A DNA stretch of 64,000 nt from NCBI GenBank assembly GCA_964647825.1, contig CAZYJL010000004.1, forward strand, positions 1 through 64,000, read 5' to 3'. The notes beneath the pieces are model-generated. The model worked only from the letters and a program-made list of their open reading frames with translations, did no database searches and had not been told where the DNA came from. The position numbers and the translations under genes were made by a program. The stretch comes from VFKI01 sp964647825. GTDB lineage: Bacteria; Pseudomonadota; Gammaproteobacteria; DSM-16500. This document shows, piece after piece, positions 8,549-17,849 of this stretch; position 1 is the stretch's first letter; every line of letters begins with the position of its first letter.

Positions 8549-10126
8549 TCAATCACCATACGACCAAAAGAATTCCTCAAGCGGTGCACTTTCTAAGGTT
8601 TCCTCACGGTAAGCTAGATATCCATCGGGACGAACCACACAGACGGTGGGCGAAACAACACCATAACGTCGATGCAGGATACCCTCTGCATCAACAATCA
8701 CTTCTGGTGTTGCAGCAGCTGAGACACCGCTTACTTGGCACACCGTCACCCACCCAACAAACTGTTGCACAATTTTGTTACCTAATGCCTGAGCTGCCGC
8801 AGAAATCGGCAACCCTTCCCCTGCAAAAATAAGCACGAGATGAGACTGCAGCCTTCGATAGACCGTACTTCCATCCGCTAACCGCACATCCGGCGCAGGC
8901 ATCCCCGGTACTGGGTAATGAGACGACGCCTGCGCAGGCACAGCTGAATAATGCATCACGGGGCTCGCATCATAGCGAATCGTCATTTGCGCAATCCGCC
9001 AACCGATTGCTGTCAATGCTTGAGAAGAATCAGCACCCACAAATTCACGCAGTTTTTTCACAATAGCACCACGTGCTAACAATGCACGGGTAAACTGCTC
9101 TGTTTGATTGACGATCTCTTTTACTACTGGATAACGTTCTGCGTTATAACTTGCTAGCAACGCCGGTGCCGCTTTCTTCTCAATCACTAATGCTAACTTA
9201 AATGCTAAATTACATGCATCTTGAATACCCGCATTCATACCTTGCCCACCCGCTGGTGAATGAATATGCGCTGCATCGCCGACAAAAAACACGCGGCCCA
9301 TTTGCATTGCATCCACAATGCGACTATGAATCCAAAAGGGGGATACCCACCCTACTTCCTGCACATTAAATTCACCACCAGTACGCTCATGCACAATGTC
9401 ACGCACTTCATGCTGCGTAAATAATTTACGTGGATGACTTTGATGCAAGTTTGCCGTTACGCGATAAAAACCGGGGCGGAAAGGAAAAACAGCGCAAACT
9501 GTTTCTTTTCCAAGAAAAACATGTAACTCATCTGGTGATAAAAAAGAATCCATGCGCGCATCCGCCACCATAAACTGTGACGGCAACGTCTCTCCATGAA
9601 AAGTGATGCCACACTTTCCACGCACCTGACTATTCGCCCCATCACAAGCAAGCAGCCATTCAGTACACACCACTTCTTCTTTCCCATCCGCTGTCTGTAA
9701 CGTCGTCCACACACTATCTTGTTCTTGCCGAACATCGACCAAAGTCACCGCCCGCTCTACTTTGCTGCCCATTTTCTCGAGATACTGTATTAACAGTTTT
9801 TCTGTTTCACATTGCGGCAACATTAAAAAAAAAGGATATAACGACTCGCGCGATTCCAATGGCACGCGCGTATGCACACCACGCGCATGTAAATTTAACG
9901 CAATGCAATGCTGACCTTTTTTAACAAATGTCTCAGCAATCCCAAATAAATCAAATAATTCCAAAGTACGCGGTTGAATCCAAATAGCGTTCGATGTGGT
10001 AACTGGTGATGGATTTTTATCAATAATTCGAAAAGGAATATGACGACGTGCAAGTTCACACGCCGCCATTAATCCCGTAGGCCCTGCGCCGACAATTAAT
10101 ACAGGTAATGGTTGACCCGCCTGCAT
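8549..10126 (-). CDS. FAD-dependent aromatic monooxygenase (PheA/TfdB family)
   Basis: 525 residues. Flavin hydroxylase with the Rossmann motif LIVGAGPTGLMAACELARR at the N-terminus, the middle DG motif LLACDGANSQVRGKCG, and the GD motif FFVGDAAHIHSPAGGQGMN that binds FAD ribityl. Beyond about residue 410 a thioredoxin-like C-terminal domain follows, as in phenol hydroxylase and pentachlorophenol monooxygenase relatives. Such enzymes hydroxylate phenolic rings with NAD(P)H and oxygen; the substrate here is unknown (catabolism, antibiotic modification or a secondary metabolite). GGAGG seven bases before ATG 10126 gives a strong start, and a TATTAT box lies upstream. It stands alone, with a palindromic repeat at its 3' end. 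Confidence 0.85.
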   Translation of the reverse strand: MQAGQPLPVLIVGAGPTGLMAACELARRHIPFRIIDKNPSPVTTSNAIWIQPRTLELFDLFGIAETFVKKGQHCIALNLHARGVHTRVPLESRESLYPFFLMLPQCETEKLLIQYLEKMGSKVERAVTLVDVRQEQDSVWTTLQTADGKEEVVCTEWLLACDGANSQVRGKCGITFHGETLPSQFMVADARMDSFLSPDELHVFLGKETVCAVFPFRPGFYRVTANLHQSHPRKLFTQHEVRDIVHERTGGEFNVQEVGWVSPFWIHSRIVDAMQMGRVFFVGDAAHIHSPAGGQGMNAGIQDACNLAFKLALVIEKKAAPALLASYNAERYPVVKEIVNQTEQFTRALLARGAIVKKLREFVGADSSQALTAIGWRIAQMTIRYDASPVMHYSAVPAQASSHYPVPGMPAPDVRLADGSTVYRRLQSHLVLIFAGEGLPISAAAQALGNKIVQQFVGWVTVCQVSGVSAAATPEVIVDAEGILHRRYGVVSPTVCVVRPDGYLAYREETLESAPLEEFFWSYGD

Positions 10127-10253
10127 AACCCAACCTCCCTCTTTCTTATCAGGCTTTCCCTATAATACTCGCTACCTATACAATCATGCTAACAGATAAT
10201 GAGACCTTAAAGTTCACTTTCGTTCAAAACACTTCCCTTCATACAGTAGCAAA

Positions 10254-10877
10254 CTAAAACGCTTTCCCAAGCAACGAAGGGCAAGATTGCGTCAACCGCT
10301 CCTCGTTTGCATGCCTATAATCATGCTGTCTCGCGTTGCTAAACATTCCAAACAAAGAAGTCAATCCACTAAATGAAGAAAATGATTTATTTTGTAACGG
10401 CAGAAAATTATCAACATTTTGCTTTAAATCTTTATTATTATCTGTCTCAACACATGCACTATTTTCAACGATAACCATATCTGCTATATCATTTTTTACA
10501 ACATCGCCTGCTTCTTTTTTTTCTTCTATATCTTCTACAGCATTTAAATTAAATTGATGCGTCATATCAAAAGAAGGGAAACTTTTTGTATCTAATATTT
10601 TTCCATTTAACCTCTCATTTACTAACACCTCAAAAATACACTCCAAAACAGCTAAATCAAATTGAAAATCTGCCTTTTTCTTACCGAGCAACATGGGATA
10701 AATTTCAAAAAATCTATTTTTTATGACATTAAAATCAAAATCGATTTCTCCAAATTTAAGAATAGGCATTCTTAATAAAAAATCTGCGTACTTATCACAA
10801 ACAAATTCTTCTACAGTTTCTTCAACCTGATCATTTATAAATTGCTCAATGATTTCTTCATTATTAGCTAAAGTCAT
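10254..10877 (-). CDS. Hypothetical acidic protein
   Basis: Not recognised. 207 residues. The N-terminal half is acidic and probably helical (NNEEIIEQFINDQVEETVEE), the middle is predicted alpha-helical with hydrophobic spacing, and the C-terminal third is polar and low in complexity with a Ser/Phe patch (SFSSFSGLTSLFGMFSN). No signal peptide or membrane segment is seen. AAGGA six bases before the ATG supports translation. It sits between lpxB and an unrelated monooxygenase, where rnhB or dnaE often follow lpxB in relatives. It could be a lineage-specific or secreted protein, but nothing in the sequence proves this. Confidence 0.6.
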   Translation of the reverse strand: MTLANNEEIIEQFINDQVEETVEEFVCDKYADFLLRMPILKFGEIDFDFNVIKNRFFEIYPMLLGKKKADFQFDLAVLECIFEVLVNERLNGKILDTKSFPSFDMTHQFNLNAVEDIEEKKEAGDVVKNDIADMVIVENSACVETDNNKDLKQNVDNFLPLQNKSFSSFSGLTSLFGMFSNARQHDYRHANEERLTQSCPSLLGKAF

Positions 10878-10906
10878 AAAATATCCTTTAAAATATAATA
10901 AAATAA

Positions 10907-12034
10907 TTACAATAATTGCAAAACACCCGCAGCAGCCTGCCGGCTAGCATCGCAACGCAACGCTTGATGTAACGCTAAAAATTTATCCTGTAAAACAGCC
11001 GATTTTTCTGGAGACAATAAAAAATCCAACACCGCTTGCGCCAAATTGTCTGGCGTAGCCGCATCCTGAATAAACTCTGGCACGATACATTGATCCGCCA
11101 GCAAATTAGGTAAGCCAATAAACGGCACTTTTACCAAGCGTTTTGCCAATTGAAAACTCCACCGCCCCATCCGAAAAGCAATCACCATCGGACGCCCTAC
11201 CAACATCGTTTCCAACGTCGCTGTCCCCGACGTCACTAAGACACAATCCGCAGCTGCAATCACATCACGTGAAGCATTTTGAAAAATAGTGAGTGGCAAA
11301 TCTGGCGCAATTTTTTGACTAAGTTGTTTAAACTCTGCTGCGCGCGCTGTATGAATCATTGGAACGAGGCACTGTAAATCAGGTATTTTCTTTTGACAGC
11401 GTTGTACTGCGGCAACAAAAATGGGACCCAACTGTTGAATCTCACCGTAACGACTACCTGGTAACACCGCCAAATACACGCCATCAGGATCTAATCCTAA
11501 TTTTTGCCGCGCTGCCTGTTTGTCATTTACTAACGGAATATCGTCTGCTAATGGATGGCCCACAAATTTCACAGGGACATGGTGTCGCGTATAAAAATCT
11601 GCTTCAAAGGGAAATAATGTCAGCATCAAATCGACAGCTTTTGCAATTTTATGAATACGCCCTTGCCGCCATGCCCATACCGATGGGCTAACGTAATGTG
11701 CAACAGGAATCCCGGCGGCACGTAATTTAACTTCTATCCCTAAATTAAAATCCGGTGAATCAATCCCAATAAAAACAGCCGGTTTATTTTCAAGAAAATA
11801 ACGCAAAATACCCTGACGAATCGCTAATAATTCCGGCAACCGACGTAATGGTTCAATAAAACCCATTACCGACAATCGCTCCATTTCATAGTGTGAGACA
11901 AAACCCGCTGCCTGCATTGCCGGGCCACCAATCCCACTGCTTGCTAAATGAGGAATATGCGAAGATAAAGCACGCAGTAACCCAGCACCCAAAAGATCGC
12001 CAGATGGCTCGCCAGCTAACATTCCAATGTGCAT
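10907..12034 (-). CDS. lpxB: Lipid-A-disaccharide synthase
   Basis: 375 residues. A GT19 glycosyltransferase that joins UDP-2,3-diacylglucosamine to lipid X at the inner face of the cytoplasmic membrane. The N-terminal AGEPSGDLLGAGLLRAL, the middle FIGIDSPDFNLGIE and YVSPSVWAWRQGRI, and LPGSRYGEIQQLGP plus TSGTATLETMLVGRPMV in the C-terminal half are all diagnostic. It is separated from lpxA by 485 bp of repeat DNA, whereas lpxA and lpxB are usually adjacent, so the lipid A operon has been interrupted here. It may need its own promoter within the AT-rich stretch 12035-12296. Confidence 0.97.
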   Translation of the reverse strand: MHIGMLAGEPSGDLLGAGLLRALSSHIPHLASSGIGGPAMQAAGFVSHYEMERLSVMGFIEPLRRLPELLAIRQGILRYFLENKPAVFIGIDSPDFNLGIEVKLRAAGIPVAHYVSPSVWAWRQGRIHKIAKAVDLMLTLFPFEADFYTRHHVPVKFVGHPLADDIPLVNDKQAARQKLGLDPDGVYLAVLPGSRYGEIQQLGPIFVAAVQRCQKKIPDLQCLVPMIHTARAAEFKQLSQKIAPDLPLTIFQNASRDVIAAADCVLVTSGTATLETMLVGRPMVIAFRMGRWSFQLAKRLVKVPFIGLPNLLADQCIVPEFIQDAATPDNLAQAVLDFLLSPEKSAVLQDKFLALHQALRCDASRQAAAGVLQLL

Positions 12035-12172
12035 TGTATCGGCCTATTTTTTTGAATCTCGCAGTGTAACAAGAATATATTTTTATAGAAATAAATAGGC
12101 CAAACGCTGAAAAGACGATATCACTTTGAATACCCATTAATTATTGATTGCACAAAAAAATTGTTGGCTAAC

Positions 12173-12229
12173 CTATTGTTTGTATTGATATATTTTTAAA
12201 ATTAAAAAAAATATCAATAAAAACAATAG
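12173..12229. repeat. AT-rich hairpin upstream of lpxB
   Basis: Arm CTATTGTTTGTATTGATAT (12173-12191) pairs with ATATCAATAAAAACAATAG (12211-12229), 18 of 19 matches, separated by T- and A-runs that extend the stem further. On the minus strand it lies downstream of the conserved block GTCTCACGGTCTATTTTTAA (12287-12268), a layout also seen with unrelated hairpin sequences at 34951-35073 and 59736-59812. Confidence 0.7.
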
Positions 12230-12296
12230 ATTGCAAAAAAAATAGCTTTACTAATATATTCAGTAGATTAGCTTAAAAATAGACCGTGAGACCCAA

Positions 12297-12501
12297 GGCT
12301 ACCTCATATAAAATGGTCTTTTTATGAACCATTTTTAACAAAAGAAGCTGTCATCCCGCGCTTTATGCGCGGTATCCAATCTCTTTATCTAACATTTTAT
12401 GGATCCCGCGGATAAACCGCGGGATGACAAGATTTTTCTAGTTAGTTTTTTATCAGAAAAAAAATTTAAGATAAAAAAATATCAATTTATATGAGGTAGC
12501 C
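12297..12501. repeat. Repeat element I (family 3): 16-bp terminal inverted repeats with two internal GC hairpins
   Basis: GGCTACCTCATATAAA (12297-12312) is inverted perfectly at 12486-12501. Inside are two hairpin modules of the type TGTCAT-(palindrome)-ATCCA: one with arms CCGCG/CGCGG at 12351-12377, one with CCCGCGG/CCGCGGG at 12402-12427, facing each other. The same outer sequence recurs as a direct repeat at 12504-12527, where it supplies the lpxA stop codon. This fills the 485-bp lpxA-lpxB gap together with the AT hairpin. Confidence 0.85.
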
Positions 12502-12519
12502 ATGCCGTGAGACTCAGGG

Positions 12520-13290
12520 CTACCTCACAATCCCACGCTCAGACTGTTGAATAAATTCAATCAACATGCGTACATCGGGGCAAATCTCTAGCATATTTTC
12601 TAACTCAGCGATGGCTGCTCGAACAGTTAAACCTTTACGATAAATCACGCGATAAGCACGACGCAAAGCAAGAATGGTTTCGGGCAAAAAACCCCGCCGC
12701 GTTAAACCAACCGTATTCAAACCAAAAGGTTTTGCATAATAGCCTGACACTTTCACAAATGGCGGCACATCTTTATCAATCATCGAACCCATTGAGGCAA
12801 AGCTATATGCACCCATACGACACGCCTGCAATACGCCCGAAAAACCGCTCAGTGTGACATAATCGCCAATCACCACATGACCTGCCAGCGATGCATTATT
12901 CGCAAAAATAGTATTATTTCCAACGACACAATCATGCGCAATATGCACATAGGCCATAAACAAATTATCATTGCCGATTTTAGTAACGCCCTGATCTTGT
13001 GCGGTTCCACGATTAAACGTACAAAACTCGCGAATCGTGTTTCGATCGCCTATTTCAAGAAACGTTTTTTCTCCGCGAAATTTTAAATCTTGTGGCACTT
13101 CGCCAATAGAAGAAAACTGAAAAATACGATTCTCACGACCAATACGTGTTGGCCCCTGAATCACAACATGCGGCCCAATCCAACACTCTTCACCAATTTC
13201 AACATCAGGGCCGACAATCGTCCAAGGACCAATGCTGACACTGGGTGCAATACGAGCAGAAGGATCAATAATGGCAGAGGGATGTATCAA
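12520..13290 (-). CDS. lpxA: UDP-N-acetylglucosamine O-acyltransferase
   Basis: First committed step of lipid A synthesis: 3-O-acylation of UDP-GlcNAc, as a cytoplasmic trimer. The N-terminal two thirds are hexapeptide repeats of a left-handed beta helix (VSIGPWTIVGPDVEIGEECW and so on). The catalytic His lies in MAYVHIAHDCVVGNNT, and a helical C-terminal domain starts near GLTRRGF. I chose TTG 13290 (256 residues): GGAG lies 8 bases upstream, and the protein then begins IHPSAIIDPSAR as in Pseudomonas LpxA. A GTG at 13308 is in frame but lacks a ribosome site. The TAG stop (12522-12520) lies inside a repeat copy. Confidence 0.95.
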   Translation of the reverse strand: MIHPSAIIDPSARIAPSVSIGPWTIVGPDVEIGEECWIGPHVVIQGPTRIGRENRIFQFSSIGEVPQDLKFRGEKTFLEIGDRNTIREFCTFNRGTAQDQGVTKIGNDNLFMAYVHIAHDCVVGNNTIFANNASLAGHVVIGDYVTLSGFSGVLQACRMGAYSFASMGSMIDKDVPPFVKVSGYYAKPFGLNTVGLTRRGFLPETILALRRAYRVIYRKGLTVRAAIAELENMLEICPDVRMLIEFIQQSERGIVR

Positions 13291-13294
13291 AATA

Positions 13295-13735
13295 TTATCT
13301 CCGCGCACTTAACAATTCAGCAGAACAAGCAAGCTCATCGCCTACCCACGCATTCCCTTCGAGCTTCCACATATCTCGACGCGCTCGTAATACTTTCATT
13401 TCTAAACGCAATTGATCGCCCGGCTCAACCACACGACGAAAACGCGCATTATCAATTCCTGCAAAAAAATAAAGAACGCCATCATCTGGCACTGTATTCG
13501 TTGAACGGTAAGCCAACACCGCGCCGGTTTGTGCCAACGCTTCAACAATTAACACACCCGGCATCACTGGGCGTCCAGGGAAATGGCCCATAAAATAGGG
13601 CTCATTCATCGTAATATTCTTTGTTGCCACAATCGATTCACCCAACGTCAACTCAATTACCCGATCAATCATCAAAAAAGGAGGGCGTTGCGGTAAATAC
13701 TTGAGAATCTCATGAATATCCATTACACAACTCAT
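13295..13735 (-). CDS. fabZ: 3-hydroxyacyl-[ACP] dehydratase
   Basis: Hot-dog fold enzyme of type II fatty acid synthesis that dehydrates beta-hydroxyacyl-ACP. RPPFLMIDRV, the catalytic His in YFMGHFPGRPVMPGVLIVEA (His-Phe-Pro-Gly-x-Pro) with its Glu, and FFAGIDNARFRR are diagnostic. Its ATG at 13735 overlaps the lpxD stop as ATGA, with AGAGAG nine bases upstream, which implies translational coupling; ATG 13723 (MDIHEIL) is an alternative nearer the usual N-terminus. It competes with LpxA for hydroxyacyl-ACP, so its position between lpxD and lpxA is functionally meaningful and conserved. Confidence 0.96.
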   Translation of the reverse strand: MSCVMDIHEILKYLPQRPPFLMIDRVIELTLGESIVATKNITMNEPYFMGHFPGRPVMPGVLIVEALAQTGAVLAYRSTNTVPDDGVLYFFAGIDNARFRRVVEPGDQLRLEMKVLRARRDMWKLEGNAWVGDELACSAELLSARR

Positions 13736-14838
13736 TTGGCACATCTCTCTTGGTCAACATTTTCAATAGGTTCAACGGCATCTAGACGCTGTGTTATTTC
13801 TTTTAGCGTTTTCTCCAACTCTCGAACACGCTCCATCAACACAGACAAACGCTGCACGCGCGCAGTATTCTTACGACGCTCAACAACCGTCACCAACCCA
13901 CCAACGCCTGATGCATAGACACCTGGCTCACGAATCGAACGAGACACTTCTGTCCCACCCATAATCATCACATTGTCAGCAATTTTCACATGCCCGGCAA
14001 ACCCTGCTTGACCACCCACCAGACAATGACGCCCAATCTCTGCGCTACCCGCAATACCCACGCATCCTGCTATCGCCGTATGATCACCAATGCGCACGTT
14101 ATGCGCTATTTGCACGAGATTATCAATACGTGCGCCCTGACAAATCACTGTGTCACCAACCGCACCACGATCAATCGTGCAATTCGCGCCTATTTCAACA
14201 TCATCTTCAATCACAACACCGCCTAGCTGTGGAACCTTATACCAGACACCTGCTTGCTTGGCGTTACCAAATCCATCGCTACCGACAACGGTACCGCTTG
14301 CTATTAATACACGCTGACCAATCTTCACACGATGGTAAACAGTGACATTGGCTTCAAGACGCGTTTTAGCGCCGATTTCACTGCCTTCCCCAATAATACA
14401 CCCTGGCTCGAGAATAACACCCGCACCAATTCGCACGCCCTCTGCAACTACACACTGCGCACCAATACTGGCTGAAGGATCAATTTCACACCCCTGTGCG
14501 ATCACAGCAGAAGGATGAATCCCAGCAACAGGTTGTGGTTTGTCCGAAAAAAATGCCGCAATCTGCGACCAAACAAAATAAGGATTCTTTGCAACAATCG
14601 CTGTCACTGGACAAGCAGCCGCAAATTCTCGCGAAAGAATAACGGCAGAAGCTGCGGTGGACGAAAGATATTTTTTATAGGAAGGATTAGCAAGAAATGT
14701 AATGCAGCCAGGCTGCCCCGCTTGAAGGGTAGATACCCCTTCAATGAGACAACCTGCATCGCCAATAATTTCTACATCCAATCCTGCACACAGTTGTGCA
14801 AGTGAAAACTTATTCGTTATCAAACGCTTTTGCGACAT
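13732..14838 (-). CDS. lpxD: UDP-3-O-acylglucosamine N-acyltransferase
   Basis: Third step of lipid A synthesis, N-acylation of UDP-3-O-acyl-glucosamine. The N-terminal uridine-binding domain (FLANPSYKKYL near residue 55) is followed by a long left-handed beta helix of hexapeptide repeats, then a C-terminal helix (MERVRELEKTLKEI) that forms the trimer coiled coil. The catalytic His is in IDNLVQIAHNVRIG. The frame stays open far into skp; ATG 14838 (MSQKRLITN), with AAGGA 11 bases upstream, overlaps skp by 29 bp and gives 368 residues. An alternative TTG lies a few codons further in. Coupled to fabZ. Confidence 0.93.
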   Translation of the reverse strand: MSQKRLITNKFSLAQLCAGLDVEIIGDAGCLIEGVSTLQAGQPGCITFLANPSYKKYLSSTAASAVILSREFAAACPVTAIVAKNPYFVWSQIAAFFSDKPQPVAGIHPSAVIAQGCEIDPSASIGAQCVVAEGVRIGAGVILEPGCIIGEGSEIGAKTRLEANVTVYHRVKIGQRVLIASGTVVGSDGFGNAKQAGVWYKVPQLGGVVIEDDVEIGANCTIDRGAVGDTVICQGARIDNLVQIAHNVRIGDHTAIAGCVGIAGSAEIGRHCLVGGQAGFAGHVKIADNVMIMGGTEVSRSIREPGVYASGVGGLVTVVERRKNTARVQRLSVLMERVRELEKTLKEITQRLDAVEPIENVDQERCAK

Positions 14839-15325
14839 CTTTTGTAATATCCTTGCTATCAGGAGAATAAACAACGGCTTGGGCATCAAGCACAAGGCTG
14901 TAGTTATTCTTCTTTGCAATGCCTGAAATAATATTGCGGAGATCTGACAAAACATCATTCATCATTTTCTTTTGTTCTTTGCTTAAATCTTGTTGAAATG
15001 CATTTGCGTCTTTTGACAATGCTGTTTGATCACTCACAATTTTCTTCTGCATGCGATCCTTTTCTTTTTTGCTCATGGTTTCCGAGTCTTTTTTGAAAGC
15101 ATCCATCTCATCTTGCAAATTTTTTTGCGCCGCTAATAATTTCTCTTGGCGTGCTTTGAACTGGTCTTGTAACTTTTTATTCAAATCAGCAATTCTAGGC
15201 GATTCCTGAAAAACTTCTTGTACATTCACTGTTGCAATTGCAGGTAACTTTGATGAATCTGCGAACGCGCCTACACTGCCACCCATTAAAAAAGCCAGCC
15301 CCAAAATAGCCACAACTTTTTTCAT
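14810..15325 (-). CDS. skp: Periplasmic chaperone Skp/OmpH
   Basis: 171 residues. A signal peptide with hydrophobic core VVAILGLAFLMGGSVG and likely cleavage after AFA is followed by a mature protein that is mostly a long charged helical hairpin (LNKKLQDQFKARQEKLLAAQ, SETMSKKEKDRMQKK), the tentacles of the jellyfish-shaped Skp trimer that holds unfolded outer-membrane proteins. It lies directly after bamA and before lpxD, the canonical order, so it should be expressed with the machine it serves. Confidence 0.92.
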   Translation of the reverse strand: MKKVVAILGLAFLMGGSVGAFADSSKLPAIATVNVQEVFQESPRIADLNKKLQDQFKARQEKLLAAQKNLQDEMDAFKKDSETMSKKEKDRMQKKIVSDQTALSKDANAFQQDLSKEQKKMMNDVLSDLRNIISGIAKKNNYSLVLDAQAVVYSPDSKDITKDVAKAFDNE

Positions 15326-15407
15326 AACATTCTCCAGTTAAAAATTAATATAGTTCCGTTTATAAAAGCCGGCGTTAAACGCACAGCAGGGCTATAGTAT
15401 GTCACGT

Positions 15408-17741
15408 TCATCCAAAATTGGCACCTAACGAAAAGTCAAAAAACTTCGTCTCATCGCCAGGTCTCGGGTTTAACGCCTTACCAAAACTTAAATCAATTAA
15501 GCCCAAAGGACTTAACCAATCTGCCTCAAGCCCCGTAGAATAACGCAATGGTCCTGAACCCGTTCCGTTATATTTATGGTTATTGTAAGTATTGTACGCA
15601 TTACCTCCATTTAAAAAGAGCAATGTTCGCAAATTTTCTGATATGGGATTAGGAAACACAATACCAAACCCGCCATCTGCTTTTGTATTACCACCTGTTG
15701 GATTCCCTAATGAATCACGCGGCCCCAACGTGTTTGACGTATAACCACCCACAGAGCCAATACCACCTGCATAAAAATTACTAAAGAAAGGGAAACCTGT
15801 CGGCCCCTCTAAGCTATTACCATAGCCTACATTTCCACGCGCCGTTGCAATAAATTTGCCAATAATCGGGTGATACCATTTCACATCATAGCTCATCAAA
15901 TAATATTTAAGTGATCGATGTGTAATTGGCAAAAATACATTTGCACCAAACGTGTGCAACATTCCCATTGTTGGAAAAATTGCTTTATCACGGCTATCTC
16001 GCGTAAAACCTCCAATCAACTCTAACTCTTGAAATTGCCGGCCATGATCATTAATAAAACTCAACAATTGATCTGATACATTCTGTGGATTCGATGAAAG
16101 GCGTACTTTGGTTTCTTGATAACCATAACCTAATTGCAAACGATTCGTGACATCACCTTCTTGTCCAACAGGAATACCATAAAGCACGGAAAACGCATAT
16201 TGATCATCCGTATAACCACTCGTTAAATTTGCATAATGTGGATTAAATTTTTGTACCGTTAAAGAGAATGATCGACTAATCCCTTCTGGCGTATAAAAAG
16301 GATTGGTGTAATCAATGCCGTAATATTGTTGATATTGATTTCGACTAAAATTAAAACCAAGCGTATTACCCGTGCCACGAAAATTTTTCTGATTCAGCCC
16401 TGCACCAAAACCAAGGTGCCCAACTTGGCCATAACTTAAACTGACACTCGCTTGCGCAGCACTATCTTCCTTGACTTTATAATTGACATCCACTTGATCA
16501 TCAGACGCTTGCACAGGCAGCACTGACATCTCAACGTCTTTAATATAGGGCAACCTATTTAAAAACGTTTTGGAATTATTTAATCGCTTCGATGAAACAG
16601 GCGCGGCTTCCATTTGCGATAATTGACGACGCAACACATTATCGTTGGTTTTATTGTTATCGGTAAATGCAATATGCCGTACATAAATTTTCTTGCCCGG
16701 CCTAACAGAAAAATTTAAAGTCACTTGTTGTGTTTTATCATCAAAAACAGGCTGCAGCGAAATCTCTGCAAAAATATATCCCTCTTCTCCCAACATATCA
16801 CTCATTGTTTTCTCAGCATTCACCGCCGCTGTGCGAGAAAACAAATCGCCTGCATGTATATGCATTTTTGCAAGTAAGTCTTCACGCGGCAAAATTGTAT
16901 CACCAACAATATGCACAGCTTTAATGTGATAAGGCAATCCTTCATCAATCACAATAGTAATAAAAATCGATTTACGATCTGGGGTAATCGCCACTTCCGA
17001 TGATTTTGCAGAAAAACGAATGTAACCGCGATCCATGTAAAAATCACGTAAATGATCCAAGCTTGATGTTAATTTTTCCTGCGAAAAGCGGTCTTTTTGT
17101 GTAATGAATGTTGTGATTCCTGGTGTCGAAAGATCAAGTTGTTTAATGAGTTCTTTTTGCGTGAAAACATGATTACCAATAATATTAATTCGCTGAACAC
17201 GCGCAATTAATCCTTCTGAAATAGTCACTGCGACTTCAACACGATTATTTGGCATGGGCGTTGTTTTAATATCAACGCGTGCATTATAGCGGCCCAACAA
17301 ATAATATTGATTTAGTAAACCCTGTCGAATTTTTTCTAGCGTCACTTTATTATAAATTCGACCTTCAACGACGCCGAGACCTTTCATAACAGTTTTTAAT
17401 TTATCTGTCGGAATAGCAGAGTTGCCGGTGATTTTAAGACGTCCAATCGTTGGACGCTCTACCACACGAACAACTAATGTTGAGCCTTTCCGCGACAACG
17501 TAATACGCTCAAAAAATCCTGTTTGATACAACGCATCGATCGTTGCTGCTGTTTCTTCAGGTGAAAGACGTTGACCCACTTTAATAGGCAAATAACTTAA
17601 TACGGTATTCGCAGAAATGCGTGTTGCACCTTCAACAGAAATTTGTTTCACCACAAATGCTTCTGCGGCGAAGAGTTGTCCTACAAAACAAACAAACGAT
17701 ACACAAAAAATTAATACACTTCGCTTCATCTTTTTTATCAT
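15408..17741 (-). CDS. bamA: Outer membrane protein assembly factor BamA
   Basis: 777 residues from ATG 17741. A signal peptide (SVLIFCVSFVCFVGQLFAAEA) is followed by five POTRA domains (ISVEGATRISANTVLSYLPI starts the first; LKITGNSAIPTDKLK, INIIGNHVFTQKELI and IVGDTILPREDLL mark later ones) and a C-terminal 16-strand Omp85 barrel ending in phenylalanine-rich FFDFSLGANFG. It is the essential insertase of the BAM complex. Other in-frame starts (TTG 17762, ATG 17759, ATG 17732) are possible. rseP, which normally sits between cdsA and bamA, is absent here; 108 bp without a gene separate bamA and cdsA. Confidence 0.95.
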   Translation of the reverse strand: MIKKMKRSVLIFCVSFVCFVGQLFAAEAFVVKQISVEGATRISANTVLSYLPIKVGQRLSPEETAATIDALYQTGFFERITLSRKGSTLVVRVVERPTIGRLKITGNSAIPTDKLKTVMKGLGVVEGRIYNKVTLEKIRQGLLNQYYLLGRYNARVDIKTTPMPNNRVEVAVTISEGLIARVQRINIIGNHVFTQKELIKQLDLSTPGITTFITQKDRFSQEKLTSSLDHLRDFYMDRGYIRFSAKSSEVAITPDRKSIFITIVIDEGLPYHIKAVHIVGDTILPREDLLAKMHIHAGDLFSRTAAVNAEKTMSDMLGEEGYIFAEISLQPVFDDKTQQVTLNFSVRPGKKIYVRHIAFTDNNKTNDNVLRRQLSQMEAAPVSSKRLNNSKTFLNRLPYIKDVEMSVLPVQASDDQVDVNYKVKEDSAAQASVSLSYGQVGHLGFGAGLNQKNFRGTGNTLGFNFSRNQYQQYYGIDYTNPFYTPEGISRSFSLTVQKFNPHYANLTSGYTDDQYAFSVLYGIPVGQEGDVTNRLQLGYGYQETKVRLSSNPQNVSDQLLSFINDHGRQFQELELIGGFTRDSRDKAIFPTMGMLHTFGANVFLPITHRSLKYYLMSYDVKWYHPIIGKFIATARGNVGYGNSLEGPTGFPFFSNFYAGGIGSVGGYTSNTLGPRDSLGNPTGGNTKADGGFGIVFPNPISENLRTLLFLNGGNAYNTYNNHKYNGTGSGPLRYSTGLEADWLSPLGLIDLSFGKALNPRPGDETKFFDFSLGANFG

Positions 17742-17849
17742 GGCAACCGCTTTCTGCATCAATCATGTTATTTTTTACTATCAAAAAAACAAGTGGGCTG
17801 TATTTTGATAGCGGCTAATTATCACGTCTTTCTTTTTGCAAATCCACAT

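Noticed and set aside
12347..12430. Regularly repeated CCCGCG hairpins as a CRISPR array
   Set aside because: The units face each other as inverted copies, are too few, differ in spacing and have no equal-length unique spacers; they belong to a dispersed repeat family.
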